Shown here: in pieces, positions 26,401-34,362 of the stretch
Layout: each line of letters opens with the position of its first letter
How positions within the stretch are numbered: position 1 is the stretch's first letter
NCBI GenBank assembly: GCA_050031985.1
Contig: JBNAIG010000014.1
Coordinates: forward strand, 1-64,000
Direction of reading: 5' to 3'
From: SZUA-368 sp028533045
GTDB taxonomy: Bacteria; Spirochaetota; Spirochaetia; DSM-2461
Length of the DNA stretch: 64,000 nt
Position numbers and translations under genes: made by a program
The notes under the pieces: model-generated
The model's database searches: none
What the model was told of the DNA's origin: nothing
Seen by the model: the letters and a program-made list of their open reading frames with translations, nothing else

Positions 26401-27664
26401 TAAGGAACTGCTTCTTATCGCCCAAACCCAGAAGCTTGAGGTAAGAAACGGATCTACCCTGATGATAAAAGAGGGACAGATTGTTCCCGCCGATGAATCG
26501 ATTGCTATCTTTGACCCTTTTAGTGATCCCATCATTGCAGAACAGACCGGTAAGGTTAAGTTTGAAGATATCGTAGAAGGTTCTACCCTCCGTAAAGAGG
26601 TTAACGACGATACGGGTAACATCGAACTTAAAATTACTGAGTTTGCCCTTGAATCCATGCAGCCCAGAATTGTGCTTGTTAATGGTGACGGGGAAGAAGT
26701 GGGAGCTTACCAGCTTCCCGGTAACGCTTACCTGAACGTAGAAGACGGTCAGGATGTTAAAGCGGGTACTACCCTGGCGAAGATGCTCAAAGAGAGTGCC
26801 AAGACCCAGGATATTACCGGGGGTCTTCCCCGAGTTGGTGAGCTTTTCGAAGCCCGTCGGCCCCGTGAAGCAGCTATTTTGGCTGCCGTGAGCGGTACGG
26901 TTCAGTTTGCCGGACTCTCCAAGGGTAAGAGAAGCATTCTCGTTGTCGATCCTTGGGGTAAGGAGTACAAGCATATGGTTCCCATGGGAAAACACTTGCT
27001 TGTACGTGACGGCGATGAGGTAGAAGCTGCCGAACCTCTGTGTGAAGGTGCTATTGACCCCCACGATATTCTGGCTATTAAGGGTGAAAACGCCCTTCAG
27101 TCCTATCTTGTGGATGAGGTTCAGGAAGTTTACCGAATGCAGGGGGTAACCATCAATGACAAGCACATTGGTGTAATTATCCGGCAGATGATGAAGAAAG
27201 TAGAAATTATGGATGTGGGTGATACAAACTTTATCTTTGGTCAGCACATTGATAAGTATACTTTCCGGAAAGAGAACGAAAAGGTTGTACGTGAAGGTGG
27301 TTTGCCCGCCGTTGCCAAACCTCTTCTTCTTGGTATTACACGGGCGTCCCTGAATATTGATTCCTGGATTTCTGCGGCCTCCTTCCAGGAGACCACGAGG
27401 GTTCTGACCAATGCGGCTATCGCCGGTCAGTACGATTACCTCCGCGGACTTAAGGAAAACGTAATCATCGGACATATGATTCCCGCCGGTACCGGTATCA
27501 AACAGTACAAGGACATGAAGTTGTTTACAGAAGAACAGAGTGACCTTGATGCCCATGTTCAGGAAGTTCTTGAACAGCGACGGAAAGAAAAGGAAGCGGA
27601 AGAAGCTGCCATGGCCGAAGACGACAAGTTGGCTAGCTTAAACGCAAAAGTTACAGAAGAATAA
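23417..27664 (+). CDS. rpoC: RNA polymerase beta' subunit
   Basis: The 1415-residue protein carries the catalytic Mg-binding 'NADFDGDQMAVH', the N-terminal zinc motif ('CYCGKFK...CDRCGVEV') and the second zinc cluster ('CEAKHGVCRKCYGRD'). 'GQPGTQLTMRTFH' marks the trigger-loop region. I prefer the ATG at 23417 over the adjacent TTG at 23414; AGAGGAGGG lies just upstream. The gap to rpoB is 13 bp. Confidence 0.98.
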   Translation: MKDIQDFDSLKIKLASPDQIRAWSYGEVKKPETINYRTLRPEKDGLFCERIFGTTKEWECYCGKFKSIRYKGVICDRCGVEVTHFKVRRERMGHIELASPVSHIWYYRSVPSRMGLLLDLSIAALRSVLYYEKYIVTEVGDTDLRKMQLLSEEEYIEARERYGMSFSAGMGAEGIRTLLETLDLEGLSQELRAKMIEKGAKADKRLLKRIEIVENFRDSVNKPEWMILDTIPVIPPELRPMVQLDGGRFATSDLNDLYRRVINRNNRLKRLMAVNAPDIIIRNEKRMLQDAVDALFDNTKKKKVVKGASNRPLKSLSDLLKGKQGRFRQNLLGKRVDYSGRSVIIVGPSLKLHQCGLPAKMALELYKPFIMKKLVDKDVVYNIKKAKNLVEQETSEVWAVLDEVVKEHPVMLNRAPTLHRLGIQAFEPVLVEGKAIRLHPLVCTAFNADFDGDQMAVHVPLTQGAQIECWTLMLSNTNLMNPANGQPVVFPSQDMVLGIYMLTKNKPGEVGEGRFFSNSDECLMALEAGSVGYGSLVKVKINGEFVETTPGRVIFNDLMPDCIDFVNETLGDKEIRKLIVQTHEQFGAATTVEMLDLVKDTGYRYAFKLGATIGMDDIVVPDEKKKLISDANSEVDKIQSQYRSGHITSDERYNKTVEVWSKTNEELTNVMMSHLKSHRGGFNNVFMMADSGARGSRNQIRQLAGMRGLMAKPSGDIIELPIRSNFKEGLSVLEFFISTNGARKGLSDTALKTADAGYLTRRLVDIAQDVVVNEDDCGTINGIEITALKDGEEIVESLADRIQGRFTLERVKHPITGEVLIDVNEEVTDLVARQLEEIGVESVKVRTVLTCEAKHGVCRKCYGRDLASKKTVHIGEAVGIIAAQSIGQPGTQLTMRTFHVGGTASTVSEDNRIALRYPVLVQDIRGNRVPLDDGNALFTRKGFLSVAKILEEVKLGSKDEVLVEDGQKVIKGEPIIKRNGEEVLAEDIAFVSLQGKELLLIAQTQKLEVRNGSTLMIKEGQIVPADESIAIFDPFSDPIIAEQTGKVKFEDIVEGSTLRKEVNDDTGNIELKITEFALESMQPRIVLVNGDGEEVGAYQLPGNAYLNVEDGQDVKAGTTLAKMLKESAKTQDITGGLPRVGELFEARRPREAAILAAVSGTVQFAGLSKGKRSILVVDPWGKEYKHMVPMGKHLLVRDGDEVEAAEPLCEGAIDPHDILAIKGENALQSYLVDEVQEVYRMQGVTINDKHIGVIIRQMMKKVEIMDVGDTNFIFGQHIDKYTFRKENEKVVREGGLPAVAKPLLLGITRASLNIDSWISAASFQETTRVLTNAAIAGQYDYLRGLKENVIIGHMIPAGTGIKQYKDMKLFTEEQSDLDAHVQEVLEQRRKEKEAEEAAMAEDDKLASLNAKVTEE

Positions 27665-27682
27665 AAATATAACTCGGAAGAC

Positions 27683-27711
27683 TTGACTTATAAATTGCGC
27701 TCTGTTATAGT
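27683..27711 (+). promoter_or_regulatory. Promoter of rpsL-rpsG
   Basis: TTGACT (27683-27688), 17-bp spacer, TATAGT (27706-27711), both close to consensus. The predicted leader is about 45 nt and contains AAGGAG. It gives the ribosomal genes a supply independent of rpoBC. Confidence 0.7.
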
Positions 27712-27761
27712 CTCAATGCTTCCGGGTTATGTGATGAATATTATAAGGAGAAAATTGTCTA

Positions 27762-28136
27762 ATGCCGACGATTAACCAGTTGATTAGAAAGGGAAGAAAA
27801 GCTTCCGTTAAAAAGACTAACTCACCTGCTCTCCAGTCCTGTCCTCAGAGAAGAGGGGTTTGTACCAGGGTTATGACTATGACTCCTAAGAAACCTAATT
27901 CTGCTTTGAGAAAAGTGGCGAGAGTTAGATTGAGCAATGGTATGGAAGCTACTGCTTATATTCCCGGAATTGGCCACAATCTCCAGGAGCACTCTGTTGT
28001 TCTGTTGAGAGGTGGTAGAGTGAAGGATCTTCCCGGTGTACGGTACCACATTGTGCGCGGTACCAAAGATGCACTGGGTGTAGATAGCAGAAAGCAGGCT
28101 CGTTCCAAGTATGGAACCAAGAAGCCTAAGGCCTAG
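27762..28136 (+). CDS. rpsL: 30S ribosomal protein S12
   Basis: The 124-residue protein has 'TMTPKKPNSALRKVARVRLS' and 'GGRVKDLPGVRYH', the two decoding-site loops. Both lysines altered in streptomycin-resistant strains elsewhere are unchanged. AAGGAG lies 13 nt ahead of the ATG. It is followed by rpsG after 8 bp. Confidence 0.98.
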   Translation: MPTINQLIRKGRKASVKKTNSPALQSCPQRRGVCTRVMTMTPKKPNSALRKVARVRLSNGMEATAYIPGIGHNLQEHSVVLLRGGRVKDLPGVRYHIVRGTKDALGVDSRKQARSKYGTKKPKA

Positions 28137-28144
28137 GGGAAGTT

Positions 28145-28615
28145 ATGTCCAGAAGAAGAGAAGCTCCCGTTAGACCTGTAAGTCCTGATGCGAAGTATGG
28201 AAGCCCTGTTGTTACCAAATTCATCAGGAGAATGATGGTTGACGGTAAAAAGTCCGTAAGTGCTAAGGTTATGTACAGCGCTATGGATATTATGGCTGAT
28301 AAGGCTCAGAAAGATGCTCTTGAAGTGTTTCTCGGTGCCCTTGAAAATGTAAAACCCTCTTTTGAGGTAAAGTCTCGCCGAGTTGGTGGTTCTACTTATC
28401 AGGTTCCTATTGAGATCCGAGAAGTTCGCCGTGAAGCGTTGGCTATGAGATGGTTGATTGCTGCTGCACGTTCTAGAAGCGGTAGAAGCATGGGTGAAAA
28501 GCTGAGTGCTGAGTTGCTTGATGCTTTCAATTCAACCGGATCTGCTTTTAAGAAAAAGGAAGATACCCACAGAATGGCTGAAGCTAATAAGGCTTTTAGT
28601 CACTATAAGTGGTAG
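28145..28615 (+). CDS. rpsG: 30S ribosomal protein S7
   Basis: The 156-residue protein has the family pattern 'SPVVTKFIRRMMVDGKKSVS' and 'RRVGGSTYQVPIEIREVRRE'. It nucleates the 30S head and contacts E-site tRNA. fusA, which follows rpsG in many bacteria, is not here; a 380-bp spacer leads to tuf instead, as if two separate treponemal clusters have been joined. Confidence 0.97.
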   Translation: MSRRREAPVRPVSPDAKYGSPVVTKFIRRMMVDGKKSVSAKVMYSAMDIMADKAQKDALEVFLGALENVKPSFEVKSRRVGGSTYQVPIEIREVRREALAMRWLIAAARSRSGRSMGEKLSAELLDAFNSTGSAFKKKEDTHRMAEANKAFSHYKW

Positions 28616-28995
28616 TCGTTCTTTAAATACGGGGTGCCGCTCGTTGAGCGGGCATTCCGGAAATTGGTTAGTAACCTGCGATATGTCTGTTTATGCAGAC
28701 CTCTTTCGATAGGATGTCCGGTTCGTTGGATTATTGCTAAACCGCCGTGTTGACGGTAGGTAGCACCTGTTTTGACCGGGTTTGACAGTATATTTGTGTC
28801 TCTATTGCCGTTTAGGCGGTTTTTGAATCCTTTTCGTAAGATTTTTCTGCATAAAAACATAGAATCAGGTTCTTGCCCTGTTGTATATGATCTTGACTTT
28901 TGTTAATATCATCGTGCCAAAATTAGATTGGCGTGAATTGACTGTGATCAATTTTATATTTTTTGTGTTTTTGGAAGAGCCCAGGAGGATTTACG
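28616..28995 (+). other. 380-bp gene-free, hairpin-rich rpsG-tuf spacer
   Basis: No convincing gene on either strand. Several inverted repeats follow one another: GGGGTGCC-GCTC with GAGC-GGGCATTCC (about 28632-28660), GGTT/AACC (28668-28678), GTCTG/CAGAC (28684-28700), and a longer-range AAACCGCC (28739-28746) with GGCGGTTT (28815-28822) followed by T's. The last may end rpsLG transcription. The region may also hold the tuf promoter and leader. Whether it is a structured RNA is unproven. Confidence 0.5.
28881..28909 (+). promoter_or_regulatory. Tentative tuf promoter
   Basis: TTGTAT (28881-28886), 17-bp spacer, TAATAT (28904-28909) with a TG one base upstream of the -10. The -35 is weak and other AT-rich options exist nearby, so this is a best guess. 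Confidence 0.35.
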
Positions 28996-30183
28996 ATGGC
29001 TAAAGAAAAATTCGAAAGGACAAAACCGCATGTAAATGTCGGTACCATTGGACACGTAGACCACGGTAAGACTACTCTTACTGCGGCTATCTCTATGTAT
29101 TGTGCTTCTAAGACTGGTGATAAGGTTATGTCTTATGATCAGATTGACAACGCTCCCGAAGAAAGAGAGCGTGGTATTACCATTAATACCCGTCACGTTG
29201 AGTACCAGACCGGTGAACGACACTACGCTCACGTAGACTGTCCCGGACATGCCGACTACATTAAGAACATGATTACCGGTGCTGCCCAGATGGATGGTGC
29301 TGTTCTTCTCGTAGCCGCTGACTCTGGTCCCGAACCCCAGACAAGAGAGCACATCCTTCTTGCTAAGCAGGTAGGTGTACCCAAGCTTATCGTTTTTATG
29401 AACAAGCTTGACCTGGCTGACCCCGAGTTGGTTGACCTGGTAGAGATGGAAGTTCAGGAACTCCTTTCCGAGTATGGTTATGATGGAGATACTACTCCCA
29501 TTATTAAAGGTTCTGCATTCGAAGCTATGTCTAATCTGGAAGATGCCGATAAGACTGCTCCTATTCAGGAACTTCTCGATACTATGGATTCTTATTTTCC
29601 TGTTCCCGAGAGAGCAGTTGATAAGCCCTTCCTGATGCCCATCGAAGACGTTTTCTCTATCTCCGGTCGTGGTACCGTTGTAACAGGTAGAGTTGAGTCC
29701 GGTGTGGTTCACGTAGGTGACGAAATTGAAATTGTTGGTGTACGGGAAACTCAGAAGACTACCTGTACCGGTGTTGAAATGTTTAACAAGCTTCTTGACG
29801 AAGGTCAGGCTGGTGACAACATTGGTGCACTTCTTCGTGGTGTAGATAAAAATCAGGTAGAAAGAGGACAGGTTCTTTGTAAGCCTGGAACAATTTCTCC
29901 CCATGCCAAGTTTGAGGCATCTATCTACTGTCTTACCAAGGATGAAGGTGGACGTCACAATCCCTTCTTCACTGGTTATAGACCCCAGTTTTACTTCCGG
30001 ACCACTGATATTACCGGTACCGTAACTCTTCCTGCTGACAAGCAGATGGTTATGCCCGGTGACAACACTACCATTTCCGGTGAGCTGATTCACCCCATCG
30101 CCATGGATAAAGGACTTCGGTTCGCTATCCGCGAAGGTGGTAGAACTGTAGCTTCCGGTCAGGTAACTGAAATTACTGAATAG
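28996..30183 (+). CDS. tuf: Elongation factor Tu
   Basis: EF-Tu delivers aminoacyl-tRNA to the ribosome. The P-loop 'GHVDHGKTTLTAAI', switch II 'DCPGHADYIKNM' and the guanine motif 'NKLD' are present, with the C-terminal domains ending 'GGRTVASGQVTEI'. I use the ATG at 28996 because AGGAGG lies 7 nt upstream; the longer frame lacks a site. The 395 residues are normal. It leads the S10 operon, as in Treponema and Borrelia. Confidence 0.98.
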   Translation: MAKEKFERTKPHVNVGTIGHVDHGKTTLTAAISMYCASKTGDKVMSYDQIDNAPEERERGITINTRHVEYQTGERHYAHVDCPGHADYIKNMITGAAQMDGAVLLVAADSGPEPQTREHILLAKQVGVPKLIVFMNKLDLADPELVDLVEMEVQELLSEYGYDGDTTPIIKGSAFEAMSNLEDADKTAPIQELLDTMDSYFPVPERAVDKPFLMPIEDVFSISGRGTVVTGRVESGVVHVGDEIEIVGVRETQKTTCTGVEMFNKLLDEGQAGDNIGALLRGVDKNQVERGQVLCKPGTISPHAKFEASIYCLTKDEGGRHNPFFTGYRPQFYFRTTDITGTVTLPADKQMVMPGDNTTISGELIHPIAMDKGLRFAIREGGRTVASGQVTEITE

Positions 30184-30196
30184 TTAATTGGAGAGG

Positions 30197-30227
30197 GTGC
30201 CGCCCCTTTATAGGGCGGCGCTTTTTT
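30197..30227 (+). terminator. Strong terminator or attenuator between tuf and rpsJ
   Basis: GTGCCGCCC (30197-30205) pairs with GGGCGGCGC (30213-30221) with one wobble, followed by six T's. It lies inside the tuf-rpsJ gap, so it probably lowers read-through into the S10 genes, letting tuf be expressed at a higher level. Confidence 0.8.
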
Positions 30228-30241
30228 CTCCCGGAGGAATG

Positions 30242-30550
30242 ATGGCTAACGAGAAGATTAGAGTAAGGTTAAGAGGATTTGACGCGGAATTGGTTGATCA
30301 GAGCGCTAGATCTATTGTAGATGCGGCTCAGAAGAAGGGTGCCAGAGTATCTGGTCCTGTTCCTCTTCCTACTAAAATCAACAAATTTACGGTTTTGAAA
30401 TCAACTTTTGTTAATAAGAAATCTAGAGAGCAGTTCGAAATGCGAACTCACAAAAGACTGATTGATATACTTGAACCAACCTCTGCTGTTATGGACGCGC
30501 TGATGGGACTTGAACTTCCCGCCGGTGTTGATGTCGATATCAAACAGTAA
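30242..30550 (+). CDS. rpsJ: 30S ribosomal protein S10
   Basis: The 102-residue protein begins MANEKIRVRLRGFDAELVDQ, and 'RTHKRLIDI' is conserved. GGAGG at 30233-30237 best fits the ATG at 30242; another in-frame ATG precedes it directly at 30239. S10 is in the 30S head and also works in transcription antitermination with NusB. Confidence 0.96.
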   Translation: MANEKIRVRLRGFDAELVDQSARSIVDAAQKKGARVSGPVPLPTKINKFTVLKSTFVNKKSREQFEMRTHKRLIDILEPTSAVMDALMGLELPAGVDVDIKQ

Positions 30551-30576
30551 GTTAGTTGGGTGTACTGAGGAAAAAA

Positions 30577-31200
30577 ATGGTCGGATTGATTGGTAAAAAG
30601 ATCGGAATGACACAAGTGTTCGACGCAGATGGTGAATTGACACCTGTAACTGTTATATCTGTCGAACCTAATGTGGTTGTTGCCAGCAAAACGGAAGAAA
30701 CGGACGGCTATGAAGCTGTTGTACTGGGTTCCGTAGAAAAGAAAGCAAGTCGGGTTTCCAAACCCTATGCTGGCCAGTTTAAGGGCGATGTAGCCCCTAG
30801 AAGACATCTCGTAGAAATGCGGGATTTTGAAAAGGAATGTACTGTCGGAGACTCCTTTGGTGTTGAGTTGTTCGAAGACATGAGATATGTAGATGTAATC
30901 GGTACTACCAAAGGTAAAGGTTTCCAGGGTGTTATGAAGCGTCACAACTTTAAGGGTGGACGCAAGACCCATGGTTCCAAGTTCCATAGAGCAAATGGTT
31001 CTACCGGTATGGCTGCTTACCCCTCCAAGGTTATCAAGGGAACCAAGATGGCCGGACGAATGGGTGGTGAGCGAAAGACTGTACAGAATCTCGCTGTTGT
31101 AAAAGTGGATCAGGAAAAGGGCGTTCTCCTCATTAGAGGTGCCGTTCCCGGTACCAAGGACAGCATGGTCCTTGTTCGCAAGGCAAAGAAGAAGAGGTAG
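30577..31200 (+). CDS. rplC: 50S ribosomal protein L3
   Basis: The 207-residue protein begins MVGLIGKKIGMTQVFDADG, and 'TKGKGFQGVMKRHNFKGG' is the family signature. The ATG at 30577 follows TGAGGA. L3 is one of the two proteins that start 50S assembly and reaches toward the peptidyl-transferase centre. Confidence 0.97.
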   Translation: MVGLIGKKIGMTQVFDADGELTPVTVISVEPNVVVASKTEETDGYEAVVLGSVEKKASRVSKPYAGQFKGDVAPRRHLVEMRDFEKECTVGDSFGVELFEDMRYVDVIGTTKGKGFQGVMKRHNFKGGRKTHGSKFHRANGSTGMAAYPSKVIKGTKMAGRMGGERKTVQNLAVVKVDQEKGVLLIRGAVPGTKDSMVLVRKAKKKR

Positions 31201-31203
31201 TAG

Positions 31204-31830
31204 ATGGAAAAGAAAGTTTACTCCGTTGACGGAAAAGAAGTTAAAAGCATTGAGCTTAGCGATTCCGTATTTGCCAGAGAAGTAAGTGAAGGATCCATTT
31301 ACAACGCTATTAAAAACGAGCTGGCGAATAAGAGAGTCGGAACTGCTTCAACCAAAGGTAGAAGCGAAGTTAAAGGAAGTGGTGCCAAACCCTGGAGACA
31401 GAAGGGAACTGGACGGGCGAGAGCCGGTCACAAGAGATCCCCTGTATGGGTTGGCGGTGGTATCGTCTTTGGTCCTAAGCCCAGAGATTATAGTTACAAG
31501 CTTCCCAAGAAAATAAAGAGACTGGCTATTAAGTCTATTCTGAGCCTCAAAGCTCAGGATGATGCCAAGTTCAAGGTTGTTGAGGATTTCACTGTTGAAT
31601 CCGGCAAAACCAAGGATCTGGTAAAGTTGCTTAAGAATCTGGTTTCCGATGAACGAACTGTTATTATCCTTAAGGATGATGACAGCATGGTGAAAAGAGC
31701 CGGCGCTAATATCGCCAATGTAAACATTCTGTCTTACAACAGACTGAATGCCCACGACCTTTTCTATGGCAAGAATGTTCTTGTTCTGGAAGGTGCGGCT
31801 CTCAAGCTGAATGAATTCTATGCTAATTGA
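31204..31830 (+). CDS. rplD: 50S ribosomal protein L4
   Basis: The 208-residue protein has the extended loop 'KGSGAKPWRQKGTGRARAG', which lines the exit tunnel. It begins 3 nt after rplC. L4 is the operon repressor in E. coli; whether that holds here is not shown by the sequence. Confidence 0.97.
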   Translation: MEKKVYSVDGKEVKSIELSDSVFAREVSEGSIYNAIKNELANKRVGTASTKGRSEVKGSGAKPWRQKGTGRARAGHKRSPVWVGGGIVFGPKPRDYSYKLPKKIKRLAIKSILSLKAQDDAKFKVVEDFTVESGKTKDLVKLLKNLVSDERTVIILKDDDSMVKRAGANIANVNILSYNRLNAHDLFYGKNVLVLEGAALKLNEFYAN

Positions 31831-31838
31831 GGTTGAGT

Positions 31839-32153
31839 ATGGATGCTAGTCAGATAATTTTAGAGCCTGTTCTTACAGAAAAGACAAACATTCTGAAAGA
31901 ACAGGACAAGAAAAAATACGTTTTTAAGGTTGCCAAAAAGGCTAACAAAGTAGAGATCATGAAAGCAATTGACGCTCTTTACTCTGTAAAGCCCATTTCT
32001 TGCAATATTGTTAATGTAAGAGGCAAGAAACGAGCTAACATGCCCGTTTCAAAGACAACCTATAAAAGAGGTTACGGCTTAACCGCTTCTTGGAAGAAAG
32101 CCGTAGTTACCATGGCCCCCGGGGATAAAATTGATATCCTGGAAGGCGTGTAA
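31839..32153 (+). CDS. rplW: 50S ribosomal protein L23
   Basis: This 104-residue protein starts at the ATG at 31839 (MDASQIILEPVLTEKTN); 'KYVFKVAKKANKVEIMKAI' is typical. It lies at the tunnel exit and docks trigger factor and SRP. A GAGG just upstream at the rplD stop serves as a modest ribosome site. Confidence 0.95.
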   Translation: MDASQIILEPVLTEKTNILKEQDKKKYVFKVAKKANKVEIMKAIDALYSVKPISCNIVNVRGKKRANMPVSKTTYKRGYGLTASWKKAVVTMAPGDKIDILEGV

Positions 32154-32174
32154 GGTTAAAGGGAGACTGTTAAA

Positions 32175-32999
32175 ATGGGTATGAAGACATATAACCCCAG
32201 GACACCGTCCCAGAGATACAGACAGAGTCTGGATTTCGAGGAAATTACCAGAAGCACACCGGAAAAGAGCCTTTCCCGGGGTGTTTCAAGTAAAGCCGGG
32301 CGTGGTGCCGGCGGTAGAATCAGTGTTCGTCGTCGAGGTGGTGGACACAAGAGAAAGTTTCGAGTAATCGACTTCAAGCGTGATAAGTTTGGTGTTCCCG
32401 GCAAGATTGCCGAGATCGAATACGATCCCAACAGAAGCGCTAATATTGCTCTTGTTAACTACGTTGACGGAGAAAAAAGATACATCCTTTGTCCCAAGGG
32501 TATGAAGGTTGGCGATCAGGTTGTCAGCGGTAAGGACGCTCCTATTGAAGTAGGAAACGCTCTTCCCCTGGAAAACATTCCTGTAGGTCGTCTTGTTCAT
32601 GCTGTTGAATTGCAGATTGGACGAGGTGCTCAGCTCGTAAGAGCCGCCGGTGGTAGTGCGCTTATCGCTGCTAAAGAGGGTCAGTACGTAACCCTTAAGC
32701 TTTCTTCCGGTGAAATGAGAATGGTTCATAAAAGATGTATCGCTACCATCGGTGAAGTTGGTAACGAAGATCACATGAACGTAAAGATCGGTAAGGCCGG
32801 ACGTTCCCGCTGGATGGGTAAACGGCCCAAGGTTCGAGGTGTTGTAATGAACCCCGTCGATCACCCCCATGGTGGTGGTGAAGGTAAGACTTCCGGAGGA
32901 CGTCATCCCGTTTCTCCCTGGGGTAAACCGACTAAGGGTTACAAAACCAGAAAGAAACATAAGAACTCTGACAAGTTTATTGTCAAGAGAAGAAAGTAA
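32175..32999 (+). CDS. rplB: 50S ribosomal protein L2
   Basis: The 274-residue protein has 'VRRRGGGHKRKFRVIDFKR' and the signature 'GVVMNPVDHPHGGGEGKTSG' containing the conserved His near the peptidyl-transferase centre. L2 is required for subunit joining and peptide-bond formation. It follows rplW by 21 bp. Confidence 0.98.
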   Translation: MGMKTYNPRTPSQRYRQSLDFEEITRSTPEKSLSRGVSSKAGRGAGGRISVRRRGGGHKRKFRVIDFKRDKFGVPGKIAEIEYDPNRSANIALVNYVDGEKRYILCPKGMKVGDQVVSGKDAPIEVGNALPLENIPVGRLVHAVELQIGRGAQLVRAAGGSALIAAKEGQYVTLKLSSGEMRMVHKRCIATIGEVGNEDHMNVKIGKAGRSRWMGKRPKVRGVVMNPVDHPHGGGEGKTSGGRHPVSPWGKPTKGYKTRKKHKNSDKFIVKRRK

Positions 33000-33011
33000 T
33001 AGGAGTTTGCC

Positions 33012-33290
33012 ATGTCCAGATCAGTAAAGAAGGGCCCCTTTGTGGCAAAGAGTTTATATAAGAAGGTTCTCGCCGAGAGTGAAGCTGCCAAGAAGGGAAT
33101 GATTAAAACTTATTCCCGTTCTTCCACAATCATTCCCGAGATGGTTGGCATGACCATTTCCGTATACAACGGAAAGACCTGGGTTCCCGTTTACGTAACC
33201 GAGAACCTGGTAGGTCACAAGCTGGGAGAATTTTCCCCTACCAGAACTTACCGCGGTCATGCCGCGTCTGATAAGAAGGCCAGGAGATAG
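33012..33290 (+). CDS. rpsS: 30S ribosomal protein S19
   Basis: The 92-residue protein begins MSRSVKKGPFVAKSLYKKV and has 'TIIPEMVGMTISVYNGKTWV' and 'GHKLGEFSPTRTYRGHAA', both conserved. It binds 16S rRNA in the head with S13. AGGAG precedes the ATG. Confidence 0.97.
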   Translation: MSRSVKKGPFVAKSLYKKVLAESEAAKKGMIKTYSRSSTIIPEMVGMTISVYNGKTWVPVYVTENLVGHKLGEFSPTRTYRGHAASDKKARR

Positions 33291-33292
33291 GT

Positions 33293-33655
33293 ATGGAAGC
33301 AAAGAAAGGTTATAGTGCAAAGGTAAAGAATTTACCCATGTCTCCTTTTAAGATCAGACCTATTGCGGACAATATCCGCAGAAAGCCCTATGTTGAAGCT
33401 GTTGCCATTTTGGAAGCGCTTCCCAACAAAGGTGCCAAGTATCTTAAGAAGCTTGTGGAATCTGCTGCTGCTAACGCACTTTATCAGAATGATATGCTTG
33501 ATGAAGAAATGCTCTTCATCAGCGAACTGATGGTTGACGGTGGTCCTACCGCTAAAAGAATGTGGCCCCGTTCCAGAGGACGGGCGGACCGGATTCTTAA
33601 AAGAACCAGCCATATTTCCGTCGTTCTCGACGAAATTAGCAAGGCAGGAGAGTAA
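33293..33655 (+). CDS. rplV: 50S ribosomal protein L22
   Basis: The 120-residue protein has 'LPMSPFKIRPIADNIRRKPY' and the hairpin-loop region 'GGPTAKRMWPRSRGRADRIL' that lines the exit tunnel. The gap to rpsS is 2 bp and to rpsC 2 bp. Confidence 0.97.
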   Translation: MEAKKGYSAKVKNLPMSPFKIRPIADNIRRKPYVEAVAILEALPNKGAKYLKKLVESAAANALYQNDMLDEEMLFISELMVDGGPTAKRMWPRSRGRADRILKRTSHISVVLDEISKAGE

Positions 33656-33657
33656 CG

Positions 33658-34359
33658 ATGGGACAGAAAGTTAATCCTTACGGTTTTAGATTGGGTGTTA
33701 ACAAGACCTGGAAATCCAGATGGTATGTTGACCCCAGAGATTATGCTAAGACTCTTCATGAAGATCTTATGCTGAGAAAAACGTTTCTGGACTATCCCGA
33801 AACCAAAGGTGCTGACATCGGTGATGTAGAAATCATCCGTCAGCCCCAGATGATCACCATGATCGTTCATACGGCCAGACCCGGTGTTATCATCGGTTCC
33901 AAGGGAGCTACCATTGAAAAGATCAGCGGTAGACTTCAGAAACTGACCGATAAAAAGATCCAGGTAAAGATCAGAGAGATCAAGAAGCCCGAAGCTGACG
34001 CTCAGGTTATTGCTCTGAACATTGCCAAGCAGCTTAAAGGAAGAGCCGCCTTCAGACGTGTTCTCAAAATGGCTGTACAGAACGCTATGAAAACTGGCGT
34101 TCAGGGAATCAAAATCAAGATTTCCGGAAGATTGGGTGGAGCTGAAATGGCTCGAACCATGGAAATGAAGGAAGGAAGAATCCCCCTTCACACTCTCCGG
34201 GCCGATATTGATTACGGTTTTGCCGAATCCCACACCACTTTTGGTGTAATCGGTGTTAAAGTCTGGATCTTCCAGGGAGAGGTTTACGGTCAGGAAAAGA
34301 ATGACGATGCCGGCCTCTTGGCAAAAAAACAGAGAGAGAAATCTCAGGCAAGGAGTTAG
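33658..34359 (+). CDS. rpsC: 30S ribosomal protein S3
   Basis: The 233-residue protein begins MGQKVNPYGFRLGVNKTW. The KH domain is visible in 'RPGVIIGSKGATIEKISGRL', and the C-terminal domain has 'GRLGGAEMARTMEMKEGRIP'. It forms the mRNA entry site with S4 and S5. The lysine-rich tail is normal. Confidence 0.97.
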   Translation: MGQKVNPYGFRLGVNKTWKSRWYVDPRDYAKTLHEDLMLRKTFLDYPETKGADIGDVEIIRQPQMITMIVHTARPGVIIGSKGATIEKISGRLQKLTDKKIQVKIREIKKPEADAQVIALNIAKQLKGRAAFRRVLKMAVQNAMKTGVQGIKIKISGRLGGAEMARTMEMKEGRIPLHTLRADIDYGFAESHTTFGVIGVKVWIFQGEVYGQEKNDDAGLLAKKQREKSQARS

Positions 34360-34362
34360 GTA

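Noticed and set aside
28603..28860. 85-codon minus-strand frame in the rpsG-tuf spacer
   Set aside because: It has no ribosome site, no recognisable motif, and overlaps the rpsG end and several hairpins.
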